Shown: in pieces, positions 10,030-21,469 of the stretch | How positions within the stretch are numbered: the first letter of the stretch is position 1 | Layout of the letters: every line of letters begins with the position of its first letter | From: Humulus lupulus | Taxonomy: Eukaryota; Streptophyta; Magnoliopsida; Rosales; Cannabaceae | Direction: 5' to 3' | DNA: 64,000 bases | Assembly: GCF_963169125.1 (NCBI RefSeq) | Contig: NC_084801.1 | Coordinates: forward strand, 79,549,696-79,613,695 | Program-made: the position numbers and the translations under genes | Notes under the pieces: generated by a model | Seen by the model: the letters and a program-made list of their open reading frames with translations, nothing else | The model's database searches: none | Told to the model about the DNA's origin: nothing

Positions 10030-10400
10030 GAGGCAATAACATGCAGCTAGCGAGGGGAGCCTAAAAAGGGCCCTCTAACGGAGGATCCTAAAAAGGACCC
10101 CTCGCCCTCCTAAAAAGGAGACTCCTAAAAAAGAGGCTCCTAAAAAAGACCCTCTAATAGGGGATCTTAAAAAGGGCCCTCCATCAGGAGGAAGTGGCAT
10201 GTGAAGACAAAGCAAGCAACAAGCAGGAGAACCCAAAAAAGGACCCCTTGCACCCGGATCCTAAAAAGGATCCTATGCACCAGGAGGATCCTAAAAAGGG
10301 CCCTCCATCAGGAGGACCCAAAAGGGACCATGGCCCTAAAAAGGACCCTTTAATGGGAGGTCCTAGAAGGACCCCTTATATCGGGGCCTTAGGCGAAGTC
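10030..10400 (+). repeat. Irregular CCTAAAAAGGACCCT minisatellite in Tat-1
   Basis: Variants of CCTAAAAAGGGCCCTC are repeated at irregular 15-30 base spacing. This gives an artificial lysine/proline/aspartate-rich frame on the plus strand, which I do not regard as a gene. Tat elements are known for variable tandem repeats in this 3' region. Confidence 0.7.
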
Positions 10401-10707
10401 CTTAAATACAGAAAACAGGGAGAGGACCTTGCAAGGCATCCCTTGGGTTTACAAGGATTAGCTACCCTTGTGAACATCAAGGAGGCCAAAAGGTCTTACG
10501 AAAGAAAAATATATAGTGACAACACTAATAAGTCTAGAGCGGCCACCAAGCCGTCTAGCCAAAAAGGGTCCTAAAAGAGACCCTTGGAAAAATAGTACTA
10601 TGCATAATGACGAGAGGGACGCTTCTCGCAAAAAATAATAAGCGCGCGCAAGAATATATAAAAGGATAGCTAGGACCCAAGGGGTCAAAATATCCTTATA
10701 AGAGTAA

Positions 10708-11357
10708 TCAAGGGGCACCAAAAGAGGTCCCAGTGAACCCTTTCACATGGGCTCCCAAGGACCTCCAGCCTGGTAAATAAAAGAGGGGAACCAACCAAAC
10801 CCCATCATACAGGCTCAAAAGGGCCTCAAATGCAGTAGAATAAGAGACACTCCACATGGCCGCTCGAGTGACGGCATGCTCACCAAAAGAAGAGAAATCA
10901 AAATTGGGATCCTGCCTCCATACGTTGTAAAGGGCGCGGTCTATGGACCTATACTCAATGACAGTCTTCTCTGCCTCCAAGGAAGCACTTCTCTCCTGCA
11001 AGGGGTCCTGGTAACCTCGACTTCGGCCCTTGCAGTCTGGAGTTCGACCCTGATAGACTCGACTTCGGCCTCTAAATAAGTAACCCTCTCCTGCGACACC
11101 ATCACGATATCCTTGGTCGCTTGGAGTTCGCTCTTCAGGATGGCAACTTGGTCCTTCAGCTCCTTGGCCTTGGCGACCACCTTCAGCTTCCTCCTCGGTG
11201 AGGTGGCAAGTTCGGCCCGAACCTTCTTTAGCTCAGACTGGGTTTTCTCAAGCTTTTTCTCGAGCTCCTGGACCCGGGCTGTAAGGCAGTCCCTCTCAGC
11301 AGTAGACGCAGAGAGGTTGCTAGACGAGTCGGGAAACCGTAGAGCCACAGTATTGGC
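10708..11357 (-). pseudogene. Tat-1 antisense ORF, terminal coiled-coil exon
   Basis: On the minus strand a TTTTTGCAG splice-acceptor-like site at about 11358-11366 precedes an open frame. The frame is a charged heptad-rich coiled coil (RVQELEKKLEKTQSELKKV, ELKDQVAILKSELQATK, LEAEVESIRVELQTARAEV). Near 10995 it shifts into another frame that ends in YNVWRQDPNFDFSSFGEHA, the typical end of the antisense ORF product of Tat-lineage elements. It matches the last exon of the antisense gene in Tat-3 (41444-42058) in position and character. The upstream exons, including the gypsy-type transposase-like domain, are deleted here. Confidence 0.7.
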
Positions 11358-11460
11358 CTGCAAAAATAGACCAAAAGGATGTATTAGTCTCCAAATAGAT
11401 ACCCCAAGAAATTAGCCCATACTTAAAAAAAAAAAAAAATTTAAAAACTATGGAAAAAGT

Positions 11461-11529
11461 GAGGTGACGGGGGATTGAACCCCTTACCTCTTGAAGGAAG
11501 GGTTCTCTAAACCACTAAGACAAGGAAGT
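11461..11529 (-). other. tRNA-like sequence upstream of the antisense ORF
   Basis: Minus-strand reading gives an A-box-like TAGTGGTTTAGAG (plus 11505-11517) and a B-box GTTCAATCC (plus 11472-11480). The B-box lies in a short T-arm-like hairpin of GGGG and CCCC around TTCAATC. Acceptor and anticodon stems do not fold well, so this is not a functional tRNA. It could be a tRNA-derived fragment or an internal Pol III promoter about 100 bases upstream of the antisense exon. Confidence 0.4.
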
Positions 11530-11620
11530 AAGGTGGAAATATTAAGCCACGCATGAAGGCCTACTTATAAGAACTAAGGTGAATAGTCTACAAGAGCACC
11601 TAAAGGTACTCTCTTAGACT

Positions 11621-11631
11621 GGGGGGGGAAA
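11621..11631 (+). other. Tat-1 polypurine tract
   Basis: GGGGGGGGAAA immediately precedes the 3' LTR start at 11632. This is the plus-strand priming site expected for an LTR retrotransposon. Confidence 0.85.
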
Positions 11632-12966
11632 TGTTGATGCTCAAAATCTCACCAAAGGAAAATATGAGATCGATGCCAAGAAGCCCCCATTTACACGACA
11701 TAGAAGCCATGGCCTCGCTCGGACACCAGGTAGCCTCGCTCGGCCACGCCCGCACGCACCAGGTGGCCTCACTCGGCCACACTCGGACACACCAGGTGGC
11801 CTCGCTCGGCCACGCTCGCACGCACCAGATGGCCTCGCTTGGCCACGCTCACACGCACTAGGTGGCCTCGCTCGGCCACGCCCGCACGCCTGATGGCCTC
11901 GCAAATATGGGCACGCGTCATCTAGGCCCGAATGGCCTCGCCCATGCCCATAGAGTGGCCTCGCCATCTAGACCCCGTGGTGGCCTCGCCCATGCCCACG
12001 GAGTGGCCTCGCCATCTAGGCCCCGTGGTGGCCTCGCCCATGCCCATAGAGTGGCCTCGCCATCTAGGCCCCGTGGTGGCCTCGCCCATACCCACGGAGT
12101 GGCCTCGCCATCTAGGCCCCGTGGTGGCCTCGCCCATGCCCACGGAGTGGCCTCGCCATCTAGGCCCCGTGGTGGCCTCGCCCATGCCCACGGAGTGGCC
12201 TCGCCATCTAGGACCCGTGATGGCCTCGCCCATGGCTCCAGAGTGGCCTCACCCATGGCCTCATGGAGGTCACATCCGCAACACACTCGGCCTCGTGAAC
12301 AGCCAAGAGAGTCGCGCCATCAATAAGCCTTCCAAGGGGGCCTCACGAAGGAATGAGAGCTACGTCACCTAGTGGCCACGTGAGTAGAGCCATGCACCAA
12401 GGGTCCCATTCCTTACACCTTGAGACCCCTATGCTTAGAGGCTCCAGTACGAGTCGAATGGGACATACTTGTACGACCTAGTACTGAGTACGAACACCGG
12501 TATCAGTGGGACTGCTGGGATAAGAGTTATGGCCCGTACGCCTACGGCCAAGGGTCAGAGTCGACACCACTACCACCTGCGCCACTATGCCTGCCACCAC
12601 TCATCAAACATGGGTACAGACAAGTATTGGAGACATCCTCCTGACACCTGCTCCTGTACTGGAGGTACGACCACAACCTCCGAAGCCACTCCCCTGACAT
12701 AGTACTTATGTACCACTTGGTCTCCTGGACCACCATGTACCTAAGGCCATTAGAGCCTACTATAAAATGAACTTGAACACCACCTGAAAGGGGGTTGGAA
12801 ATTTTACTATAGCAAAGGCTTGAGTGTGAATGAAATACTGAATTCTCCATTATTGTTCTATCATTGTTCTTGAGTGATTGTTTAAGTTTCTACAGCTTTT
12901 CCATTAGAGACCTTGACTTTATAATTTTTCCAACTCAACTTAGTTGATGAGTTCTCACCGTCAACA
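11632..12966 (+). repeat. Tat-1 3' LTR
   Basis: It runs from TGTTGATGCTCAAAATC to CTCACCGTCAACA and pairs with 5856-7088. The 33-bp array is at 11713-11896, the 48-bp array at 11936-12223 (six units) and TATAAAA at 12761-12767. Confidence 0.93.
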
Positions 12967-12971
12967 GACAT

Positions 12972-13224
12972 CCTTAAGAAAATTCTCAAAACCAAAATTT
13001 AAATTTAATTATTACTTAAAAAAGTATCAATCCTTAACTTTTTATCTTTTAATTAAATATAAATCGAATTGAAAATCTGTACAAAATTAGTTAAATGAAA
13101 CCATATATGAATATATATACATATATTTAGTAACTATTCCATATATATAATATACCAAAAATAATAACCAGGCTTGAGTATAAATCAACTATAATAGGCA
13201 CATAATATATACATGCATCAGATT
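12972..13224. other. AT-rich flank between Tat-1 and Tat-2
   Basis: Sequence from the right TSD of Tat-1 to the left TSD of Tat-2. No gene or repeat motif is recognised. It is presumably the older DNA into which both elements inserted. Confidence 0.5.
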
Positions 13225-13229
13225 GAAAT

Positions 13230-13941
13230 TATTGTACCCTAATTTTAGCCCGAGTTCATTCACTCAGTTTGAGTACAGCTAGCAACTAAATATACAGAGA
13301 AATAATCAAGGGAATGATATCTGCTTTATCCACGTAGACAACTCCAGTTTATGTGGACATGTGTGGTATTAGGCGTCCTGGGTTTAACCCGAGCTACAAA
13401 CACGAAGGTAGTGAAGCGCATAATATTCAAATGGCAGTCGAAGTACGAGCTTCGAGGAGATATTCAGCTCGTGGTAATTCGAATATATTGCACACCCACA
13501 GATCCCCAGAGACTTGGGTCCTTTTATGCGTTTATTTATGACCAGACTGTCATATTTAATGTCTCAGATATTAGAAGAACATTAATTGTATGATCAAATC
13601 ATATCCCATTATAAATGGGAAATATATGTATTAAATGTAATAAATATGTATATGTGTGATTGACTCACGCGGTTACCCAACCCTGTCTATGAAATTCCCT
13701 TATAAATACTGGGAATGTAGGACAGGGAGGGGGCCATTATTCTGTAATGCTGAAACTCTGCCAAAATAGAGAGAAAAACAGCAATAATATAGACTCGTGG
13801 ACTAGGTGGATTTTAACCACTGAACCACGTAAAAGATTTTTGTTCTTGTGAATTCAATTCATTTTTCATTACGGTTTATTACTAAGCACGAATCTACCTT
13901 ATTATTTCTTAATACACTGTTGGCAAAAAACCGCGTCAACA
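13230..13941 (+). repeat. Tat-2 5' LTR
   Basis: It starts TATTGTACCCTAATTTTAGC (TG mutated to TA) and ends CCGCGTCAACA. TATAAATA is at 13701-13708. The block around 13793-13835 (GACTCGTGGACTAGG and CTGAACCACGTAAAA) is shared with the solo Tat LTR at 50304-51115. Confidence 0.92.
13701..13708 (+). promoter_or_regulatory. Candidate TATA box, Tat-2 5' LTR
   Basis: TATAAATA lies about 234 bp before the LTR end. It is duplicated at 46473-46480 in the 3' LTR, and equivalents lie at 45155-45162 (Tat-3 LTR) and 50545-50552 on the minus strand (solo LTR). Confidence 0.6.
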
Positions 13942-13942
13942 G

Positions 13943-13962
13943 TTTGGTTCTTTCATTGAGAG
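13943..13962 (+). other. Tat-2 primer-binding site region
   Basis: TTTGGTTCTTTCATTGAGAG follows the LTR end by one base. It resembles the primer-site region of other Tat elements. The tRNA is not assigned. Confidence 0.6.
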
Positions 13963-14002
13963 GGAAATTAGAGCTTCAACAAAATCCCAGTCAAATCTCA
14001 GC

Positions 14003-15483
14003 ATGGTTCTCACTCGCTCAATGCACAACAATGAGATAGAACAACCTGGTGGGCAGGAAGCCCATCATACCGCTGTTTCGAACGAGCATGGCCCTGAAGT
14101 CCAGCAACGTCCGGGAAAACAACCAGCGGGTCATGGCGACACTGGGAGCTCAGCGTCATTGCCACCGAATCCAAACCTAGACTACAAACTGTCGTTGAGA
14201 TGGAAAATATGCAATTAAGAAGCCATCTCGCTGAGGCAAACAAGCAAATTGAGGAGGTTTTGGCTCGATTACCCCCTCTCGCAACCGACATTAATTTTGG
14301 AAAGAGGCAAAGTGGGTCTCACAAGTCCCACAGGAATAACCAATCCAAACCAAGTCGTTCAGTCAGAATTGCCACCCCCAAGTTATGTGCCTACAGGGCG
14401 AGACCGCCAGAATGCTCATCCCAGTGGCCCTCATAGGGGTCATCAGTATATATCAGTCGATCGGTTAGAACCGCAACCCCAAGTTCGGTGCCTCCTTTAC
14501 AAGCACCTAGGAATGCCCATGGAAACCCACGAGGAGGGGCTGGGATAGGCTCACAGATACAGAATTTTCCAGAAAAGCCTTCTACGTCACGATCAGATCG
14601 TCAGACGCAAAAAGCTAGAAATAATGGGGCACAACAAAGGCGAGCTAATCTAGTTCGCCCTGATGGGACAAGGATTGCCTAAACAATAAGGCATCCCCTG
14701 TCACCTATAAGACATCCGACGTCACCTCATCCTACACAAGACATTCCAGCTTATGGAGACAGCAGGAGAAATCTTCCTCCATCTGCCAATACCTACGTCC
14801 CACGGACACGTGTTGAAAACCCAGATCCTCGACCCCAACCATGAGCTGTAAGCTTTGCAAATGCGAGTTACTAGACCAAAATTCATCAAAGTGGTAGGTC
14901 CGAGGGCGATCTGAGAAATCAGCTAAGTTCGACACAAAGCCCTCGGTACAATTCACAACCTAATTTGCGTGATCGTATGAATTCGTAGAGAAGAAATCCA
15001 GCTCAGAATGAAGATGTGGACGAGTTTTTGGCATGAGCTCAAAGATGGATTAACCTAGAAGAGGTGCGAGCTTCCATCGCAAGAACCAACCAGATCCTTG
15101 TCCAGCCCGTTGGAGCGGTAACGGACGTTGCAGCTACGACTCAACCCTTTACCCAGAATAACCAAGGGGGGAGTAACAAAAGGAAGGGAAATGGTGAGGG
15201 CGACCAGAGTGGAACAAAGAAAAATAAGTCTGGGGAGAAATTCAAGCATGTTTACGCCACTTATACCGACCTCACAGATACTAGGGAGCACATCTTCCTG
15301 GCGAATTCTACTCACCTTCCATGGAGGAAGCCAGAACCTTTGAAAAACCAAAGAGCGAAGAAAGATCCTTCGAAGTTCTACCGATTTCATAATGATATCA
15401 GTCATAACACTGATGATTTTCGACAGCTAAAGGATGAGATCGAAACTCTCATTAGAGCAGGACCTTTGGCCCAGTGCACCTGA
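14003..15483 (+). pseudogene. Tat-2 gag remnant
   Basis: The start MVLTRSMHNNE at 14003 is a typical Tat gag opening. The frame breaks near 14200, then gives MENMQLRSHLAEANKQIEE, and decays through 14680-15060. The central capsid core found in Tat-1 and Tat-3 is missing. The C-terminal part is readable at 15064-15483: VYATYTDLTDTREHIFL, then a degraded Cys/His motif in which cysteines have become Tyr and Phe (KFYRFHNDISHNTDDF), then LKDEIETLIRAGPLAQ. Several stops and at least three frame changes make it non-functional. Confidence 0.8.
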
Positions 15484-15790
15484 AATCGGGTGGTCCCTAA
15501 TCAACCCGCAGGACCAAACCCTCTGTCAGCCCCCGAAGCTCCAGTAAGTCAAACCAGAGCTCAAGCCAATCAGGACAATCCTCCTCCAATAATAGGGGAG
15601 ATATAGCCACCATTTCGGCAGGACCTCATCTGGCAGGCACAAACAGAGGGGCCCAGAAGAGGTACATCAATGAACTAAAATCCCATAATGAAGTGGAGTT
15701 CGTCCTGGAACAGCGCAGCGATTGGAAAAACAACCAATCATTTTTACATAAGAGGATTCTATCCACGTCCAATTCCCAAATAATGATCCC

Positions 15791-16630
15791 TTGGTCATAA
15801 CCATTCAGCTCGCAAACCGGAGGGTATGGAGGACACTAGTAGATAACGGGAGTTCTGTGAATCTACATTTTAGGCCCACCTTAGAAAAAATGTGGTTGTC
15901 TGTAACAGAATTGAAGGCGACCTCGATGACTCTGTACGGATTTTTTGGCGAAGGATCAACAACCATCCGAATGATCGAATTAGTGGTAACATTGGGAGAA
16001 GGCTCATGAACTGTCTTCAAGTTACTTGAGTTCGTGGTAATCGACTGTCTAGCCGCATACAATGCGATTTTGGCCCGACCTGCATTAATGGCATTTGAAG
16101 CCATAACCTCCATCTGCCACCTAGCAATAAAACTCCCCTCTGCTGCGGGAATATGCACTGTCAGAGGAGATCATCTCACTGCCAGAGAATGTTATAGCAT
16201 TTCTATGAAGGGAAAATCACAACCCGGGCAGCAAGCTATAGTCATAAATGACATAGGCGAGGAGTCCCGGGAAGTAGAAGTTACTTGTGGGATGGAAGAA
16301 CCTCAGCAAAAAGAGGACAGTAACGACGCCAAACATGATGACATTGACCCACGGATAGGCGAAGACAAGTCAGAGCTCACGGATATAGAGGAGCTCGAGG
16401 AGGTAAACATTAACCCCAATGAAGCTTCAAGAGTCGTAAATATTGGGAAGAGCCTAAATGATAAAAGGAAGAAGGAGCTAATCAATTTCTTACAAGAGAA
16501 TCTAGACGTTTTTGCCTGGTCACATGAAGACATGGTGGGAATAAGCCTGAGTGTAATCATGCACACTCTAAATTTGGACAAGAACGTGCCTGCAAAATCC
16601 CAAAAATGGAGACGCTTGGGAATAGTCTGA
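15791..16630 (+). pseudogene. Tat-2 protease and RT linker remnant
   Basis: The active site VDNGSSVNLHF is followed by LYGFFGEGSTT, a TGA at about 16007, then the strand motif AYNAILARPALMAFEAIT and the REARECY-like ending (TARECYSIS). It continues into the linker before RT (SLNDKRKKELINFLQENLDVFAWSHEDM). The frame ends at 16630 in WRRLGIV, where the next frame takes over for RT. Layout matches Tat-3 36900-37700 closely, which confirms the assignment. Confidence 0.83.
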
Positions 16631-17166
16631 GCTTAAGCTCTTGAGGAAGAAGTAGCTCGACTATTAAAGTGCGGGTTTATTCGTGAAGCAAAATACCCGA
16701 TTTGGGTTGCCATTCCCGTGCTGGTCCCAAAGCCAAACAGGAAATGAAGGACCTGCGTCGACTTCTCTGACCTGGACAAAGCTTATCCGAGGGATTACTT
16801 TCCAATACCAAGGATTGATCAATTGGTATATGCCATTGCAAGTCACGAGCTCTTGTCCTTCATGGATGCATATTCTGGATATAACCAGATCGCGATGAAT
16901 CCTACAGACCAAGAACATACTAGCTTCATGACCCCAAATAACGTATATTGTTATAAAGTCCTGCCCTTCGGGCTGAAGAATGTCGGAGCTACATATTAAC
17001 GCTTAGTCAACAAAATGTTCGCTAATCAAAACGAGAGAAATATGGAAGTGTATGTCGATGATATGCTTGTCAAATCCAAGACTACCGATAACCATGTATC
17101 CGATCTAAAAGAATGTTTTGAAATCTTAAGGAGGTATGACATGAAGCTGAATCCTCAGAAGTGTAC
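16630..17166 (+). pseudogene. Tat-2 reverse transcriptase, first part
   Basis: RT motifs are readable across several stops: VLVPKPNRK, CVDFSDLDKAYPRDYFPIPR, SFMDAYSGYNQIAMNP (first catalytic Asp), YKVLPFGLKNVGATY, and the catalytic YVDD box at 17051-17062 followed by MLVKSK. The sequence is cut after KLNPQKCT by Tekay-1 and resumes exactly after the TSD at 26299. It is non-functional. Confidence 0.88.
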
Positions 17167-19815
17167 TGTAATGCCCCAAATTTCCTAATAAGGTTTAGGA
17201 CCTTGATTAGGAGGCCGAGAGGGCCATAATTGCTTTATTGTGTTATTAAATGATAATATGCATGTGTAGGTGTATTAAATATTCATGTGAACCCATTTCT
17301 GAGTAATTGGGTGATTTTCATATTTTGTTCATTTTGGGAATATTTGGCATATGTGTGAAATGTGTGTGGGGCTTTTTTATTATTTGGTTATGCCAAGGTT
17401 ACCCAGTGCGAGACGATCCTAGGAGGTAAGCTAGTGGGAAAGTCACAACAGGATTTATGCTTGACTCGGAGTGAGTCAAGGGGTATTTAGAGCATTACTG
17501 GGTTATTGGGTAATGGGAATCAATATTTGGTGATAAATTGGGAGTTAGTAAGATCAGGGGGAAATTCTGGAGGTTTTGACTATTTTGCCCTCAGGGATGT
17601 TTTCGGGACCCTGAGCGTTAGGATTTTTTTGAGGCTACTTAAGCTTGAAGTAACCTTTTAAGAAATAAAAAGAACGTTCTGTACGTTCTCTCTCCCTCTA
17701 AGTTCCATTTTTGTCTCCCAATCGCATTTTCAAAGGAAACTTAAGTTCTAGGACTCGGATTTAAGCGAGGATCAAGGCATAGCGATCCTAGGGAAGATTA
17801 GAAGCTTATTAGCCGAAGTATTTAGTTGGAAACAACTCAATCGAAGGTAATTCCAATTTTAAGTTTTAAAGTTTTTTAAGCTTGAATTGGACTTTGTGTT
17901 TTGATGAGTTTTTGATTGAATTGAAGCTTGGGTTTTGTGGGTTTTGGACCATGGGGATGTTTGGGAACTTTGATTTTTGAGTTTGGAGATGTTGGGATAT
18001 GTTTTTGGGAGGTTTTAAAAGGTTAAATTTGGAGAAAAATGGCTGGACTGAGGTTGGGCCGCGGCCCTGTTCTTGGGCGTCGTGGCCCAAGCTCGATGAA
18101 GCATGTGGAGTGCTTTGGGAGCTCTGGGGGCCGCGACACTAGGTGTAGGGCGCCGCGGCGCTTGCCCCTGGTTTTCTTGTTTTGGCTGGGGGCCGCGGCT
18201 CAGTGAGTTGGGGCCACGTCGCTTGGGGGTATTTATGGCTGAAATGATGTTTTAAGCTTGGGAACTCAAACCTTAGGCCTCGGGATCATTCCTACTACCC
18301 GGATTGGTGGGTTTGATGTCTCTAAGGCTAGGTCTTGGTTCTGGGATTGGTTTTAGAACTTGAACTCATTGGATCATCATTTGTGGTTGTGACTAGGTTA
18401 CCACTAGAGGCTTGGAGTAAGGATCGTCCTTGTGGCTTGTTTATTGGTAACCTGTGCTTGGACCAAAGGTAAGAAGGCTGCACCCTGTGAATATGACATG
18501 CATGGTTATTCTTGATGCATGTTGGATGCTTAAATGTGACATGCATGGTTATTCTTGATGCATGTTGGATGTTTAAATGTGACATGCATGGTTATTGTTG
18601 AGGCATGTCAAGTGACTAAATGTGATGCATGTGTTGCACGAGAAACATGAGATTAGGGCATGCTATGAATATTGAATATGAGATTGTTCAAAGCTTAAGC
18701 CTCTGTGTTTATGCATGATCCTAATTATGCTTGCAATGGTTAAGTAAGCATGTTGAATGCCTTGTATTCGGATATTTGACGTATGATATATGTTTGGTAG
18801 CATTGCTTACTTGTGTATGGCACTGATTAGTCAGGGACGGCACTGGTCGCGTATTACTGACCTGAGAGTCAGAAATGGCATAAGCGTCCTGAATGCATGG
18901 ACGATAAAAGATTAGATCTAATTGATCTCAGCGTTGAATGACTCTGGGAGCGTTGATGCTGGACCGACCCTAAGGTCGATGAAAACTATAAGCGCTTGAT
19001 TAGTCTAGGCTAGTTACTCAAAGCCAGGGCCAAAGGCCTAGGTGACTGTTTGTCATATGGCTAGGGAGCGGAATCCCATGGTTGTGACTCTATGGTCATG
19101 CGGTAGGTTATCTTGGTGACTAGTTCATCAAACACCTATTTTGTTTAAGCTAGTGAAATGATCACTTATCTATAAAGCCCCGGTGACCCTATCATCACAT
19201 GGCTATTGGGAACGGAACCCACCTTAGTGACTATTACAACTGTCACTCTTCTATTTGGGGCTAAAAGCCCTGGATGATTATTATGATCATCGGTTGATGT
19301 TGTATATTCATCATTACGTGAACTCATTTGCCTGCTTGAACAGGGCTGTATTTTCTAGGAGTGTGCCTTATGATTTGATGTCATGATATGATTGTTCATG
19401 AGCATATTGAGTTTTCTTACTGGACTTCGGCTCACGGGTTCTATGTGGTGCAGGTAAAGGCAAAAGAAAGCTGGACCATCCTTTAGTTGGAGAGCTTAGG
19501 TGACGATGTGTACATATGCAACTGCTCGACCGCCACGGCCGAGGGTTGAAAGAGGAACTAGGGTTAAACCCTGTTTTGCCGCTTAGATCGGCTAGTTGTA
19601 AATATTTTCTTGTAATAGACCATTAAATTATATTTTTGGGATCCCAATGTATACAGTAAATGTTCTAATGAAACGTTATATCTTAACCAAAAAAATTTAA
19701 TCCCTAAATCGCTAATCATACTTAGTTACACAATTTTGGCCAAATGACTCGATTAGCGAGTTTAGCACTGTTTACGAGGCACACTGTAATGGTCCCTGGA
19801 GTTTAGGTCATTACA
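17167..19815 (+). repeat. Tekay-1 5' LTR
   Basis: 2649 bp from TGTAATGCCCCAAATTTCC to GGTCATTACA. It has the conserved block at 19411-19460, the hairpin at 19525-19543 and a TTTTGGGATCCC motif near 19635. A GC-rich stretch with GCCGCGGC-type dyads lies around 18060-18220. Confidence 0.93.
19525..19543 (+). other. Conserved LTR hairpin, Tekay-1 5' LTR copy
   Basis: CTCGACCG, loop CCA, CGGCCGAG: seven of eight positions pair, with one A-C mismatch. The copy in the 3' LTR is at 26017-26035. Confidence 0.55.
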
Positions 19816-19832
19816 ACTTGGTATCAGAGCGA
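19816..19832 (+). other. Tekay-1 primer-binding site
   Basis: TGGTATCAGAGC at 19819-19830 is complementary to the 3' end of plant initiator methionine tRNA. It lies three bases after the LTR, the standard position. Confidence 0.88.
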
Positions 19833-20322
19833 GCCAAGGTTTATGGTTCATAAAGACATGTTGGGCATGTACACTCATCACTGAAGATAGCTTCACTTAG
19901 GGAATGGTAACTATTTATGTAATTATGTGCTTAACTGCTTAAATAGAATGTAAATGCTTTACCTGCACATTGTATTAGGGAGCATGAGATTATGATAGAG
20001 CCTGGCTCTTGACTATATGATTATATGCTCCGTGAATATATATATATATGAATGTGATCATATGACTACCTGCTCCATGAACATATATAATTGTGATATT
20101 TGCATGCTGGAGTTGGAGGCATGGTGTGAGTGTTGGAAGAGCAGGGATTATGATTGGTATATGAATGCCATGAGCATGTTTTTTTTAGCACTGCAAGTGG
20201 TTTGTAAATGTGATGTGGTAAGATTGATCCCGTGGGGGAAAGCTCTTGATATGCTCATCATGACTAATGGGTCAAGTTATTGACTGCAGATTCAATCAGC
20301 AGGTTTATAGCCAAGGTAGATA

Positions 20323-21400
20323 ATGAGGCTTGGTGGTGGTTATACAGAGGCTAGGAGTTATAGCCAGGGTATTAGTTCTTCATCTGCTCCTATGAATTTT
20401 CAGCAGATGTTCACAGATTTGCAATTAAGATTGCAAAGGCATGAGGAAGAGATTAGGTGTCTGAAGCAACAGCGAAACCTATCGGGAAACACTTCTTCCT
20501 TGGTTATGCCAGGAGTGGCATCAGCTTTGGCTCAGCCTAGGGTTGAGAACAGATGGGAATTTCTCTATGGAAGATTCCATGAGTATTACCCTCCAGTCTT
20601 CGAGGGAGGCCTAGATCCATTCAAAGCTGAGCAATGGATGGGCATGATATGTTCCATTCTTGATAGTATGGGACTGGTAGGTCAAGATAGGGTGGCTTGT
20701 GCGATATTTTTTTTGCGAGATGATGCCCGGACGTGGTGGGAGGTAGTATCCCAGACATGAGACACAGCTGTGATGGATTAGAAAGAACTTAGGCAGCTGT
20801 TTAATGAAAGGTATTACTGTGATGCAGCCAAGACTGCTAAGATGAATGAGTTTCTGAATCTCGTTCAGGGAAATGCAACAGTAACCGAGTATGTTAATAG
20901 ATTTGATGGGTTGGCCAAGTTTTCTTTTGACATGGTACCCACAGATGTAGCTCAGAAGGAAAGGTTTATTCAGGGATTGAATCCTGGAATAGCTCGGAGC
21001 ATTAGAGTTGCCCAAGTGTATGAAATCTCTACCTATGCTCAGATGGTAGAGAAGGTTCTTGTTGTTGAGAGCAGGAGAAATGAGAAGAAGAGTGCTAGGG
21101 AGCACGGAGCTCGGATAGTGGTACCTCCACTTATTGGAGCAAGTAAGAATGAAAGCTGGAAGAAAATTTATCCAATCTGCACTCAGTGCAAGAAGTGTCA
21201 TCGGAGAGAATGTTGAGCAAAGGCATGTTTCGCATGTGGTATGGTTGGGCATATTGTGAAGAATTGCCCAGTGCTAAGAGAGGATGAGCAAAAGGGGATG
21301 GACAGCTCGACTCTAGCTCGAGTGTTTATTCTGAGGCATTCAGAGTCTAGGAGTGAGACTAGTTCCTCAAGGGTGTCAGGTCAATTTTCTAGTTCTAATT
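20323..21400 (+). pseudogene. Tekay-1 gag
   Basis: One reading frame carries a capsid region (FYGRFHEYYPPVFEGG-like start, FKAEQWM, VACAIFFLRDDARTWWE) and then KELRQLFNERYY. It continues with MNEFLNLVQGNATVTEYVNR, RFIQGLNPGIARSI and a CX2CX4HX4C zinc knuckle CFACGMVGHIVKNC at 21226-21267. The frame is interrupted by TGA near 20758, TAG near 20779 and TGA near 21214, with no frame change between. The first and third fit CGA-to-TGA and the second TGG-to-TAG, all C-to-T type changes on one strand or the other. Confidence 0.85.
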
Positions 21401-21469
21401 TTTGAGTTATGTTGATTGGTTTTGATGCCATGCTGTTTCTTTGTTTGATGCTTCTAGAGAAGCATAAAG

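Larger units (their letters stand above)
5856..12966 (+). mobile_element. Tat-1: non-autonomous Tat-type Ty3/gypsy element
   Basis: The complete 7.1-kb insertion has a 1233-bp 5' LTR, a primer-binding site, gag-protease, no RT, RNase H or integrase, a long non-coding 3' region with a shortened antisense ORF, a polypurine tract and a 1335-bp 3' LTR. It is flanked by GACAT at 5851-5855 and 12967-12971. LTR sequence outside the tandem arrays differs at only about a dozen of 600 positions by eye, so this is a recent insertion. With pol deleted but gag retained, it would need pol functions in trans from an autonomous relative. Confidence 0.93.

Noticed and set aside
10194..10574. Lys/Pro/Asp-rich 126-codon frame in Tat-1
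   Set aside because: Produced by the CCTAAAAAGGACCCT minisatellite. It is non-coding 3' sequence after the protease stop.
11461..11529. Functional tRNA gene on the minus strand
   Set aside because: Only A/B-box-like words and a T-arm are present; acceptor and anticodon stems do not pair.
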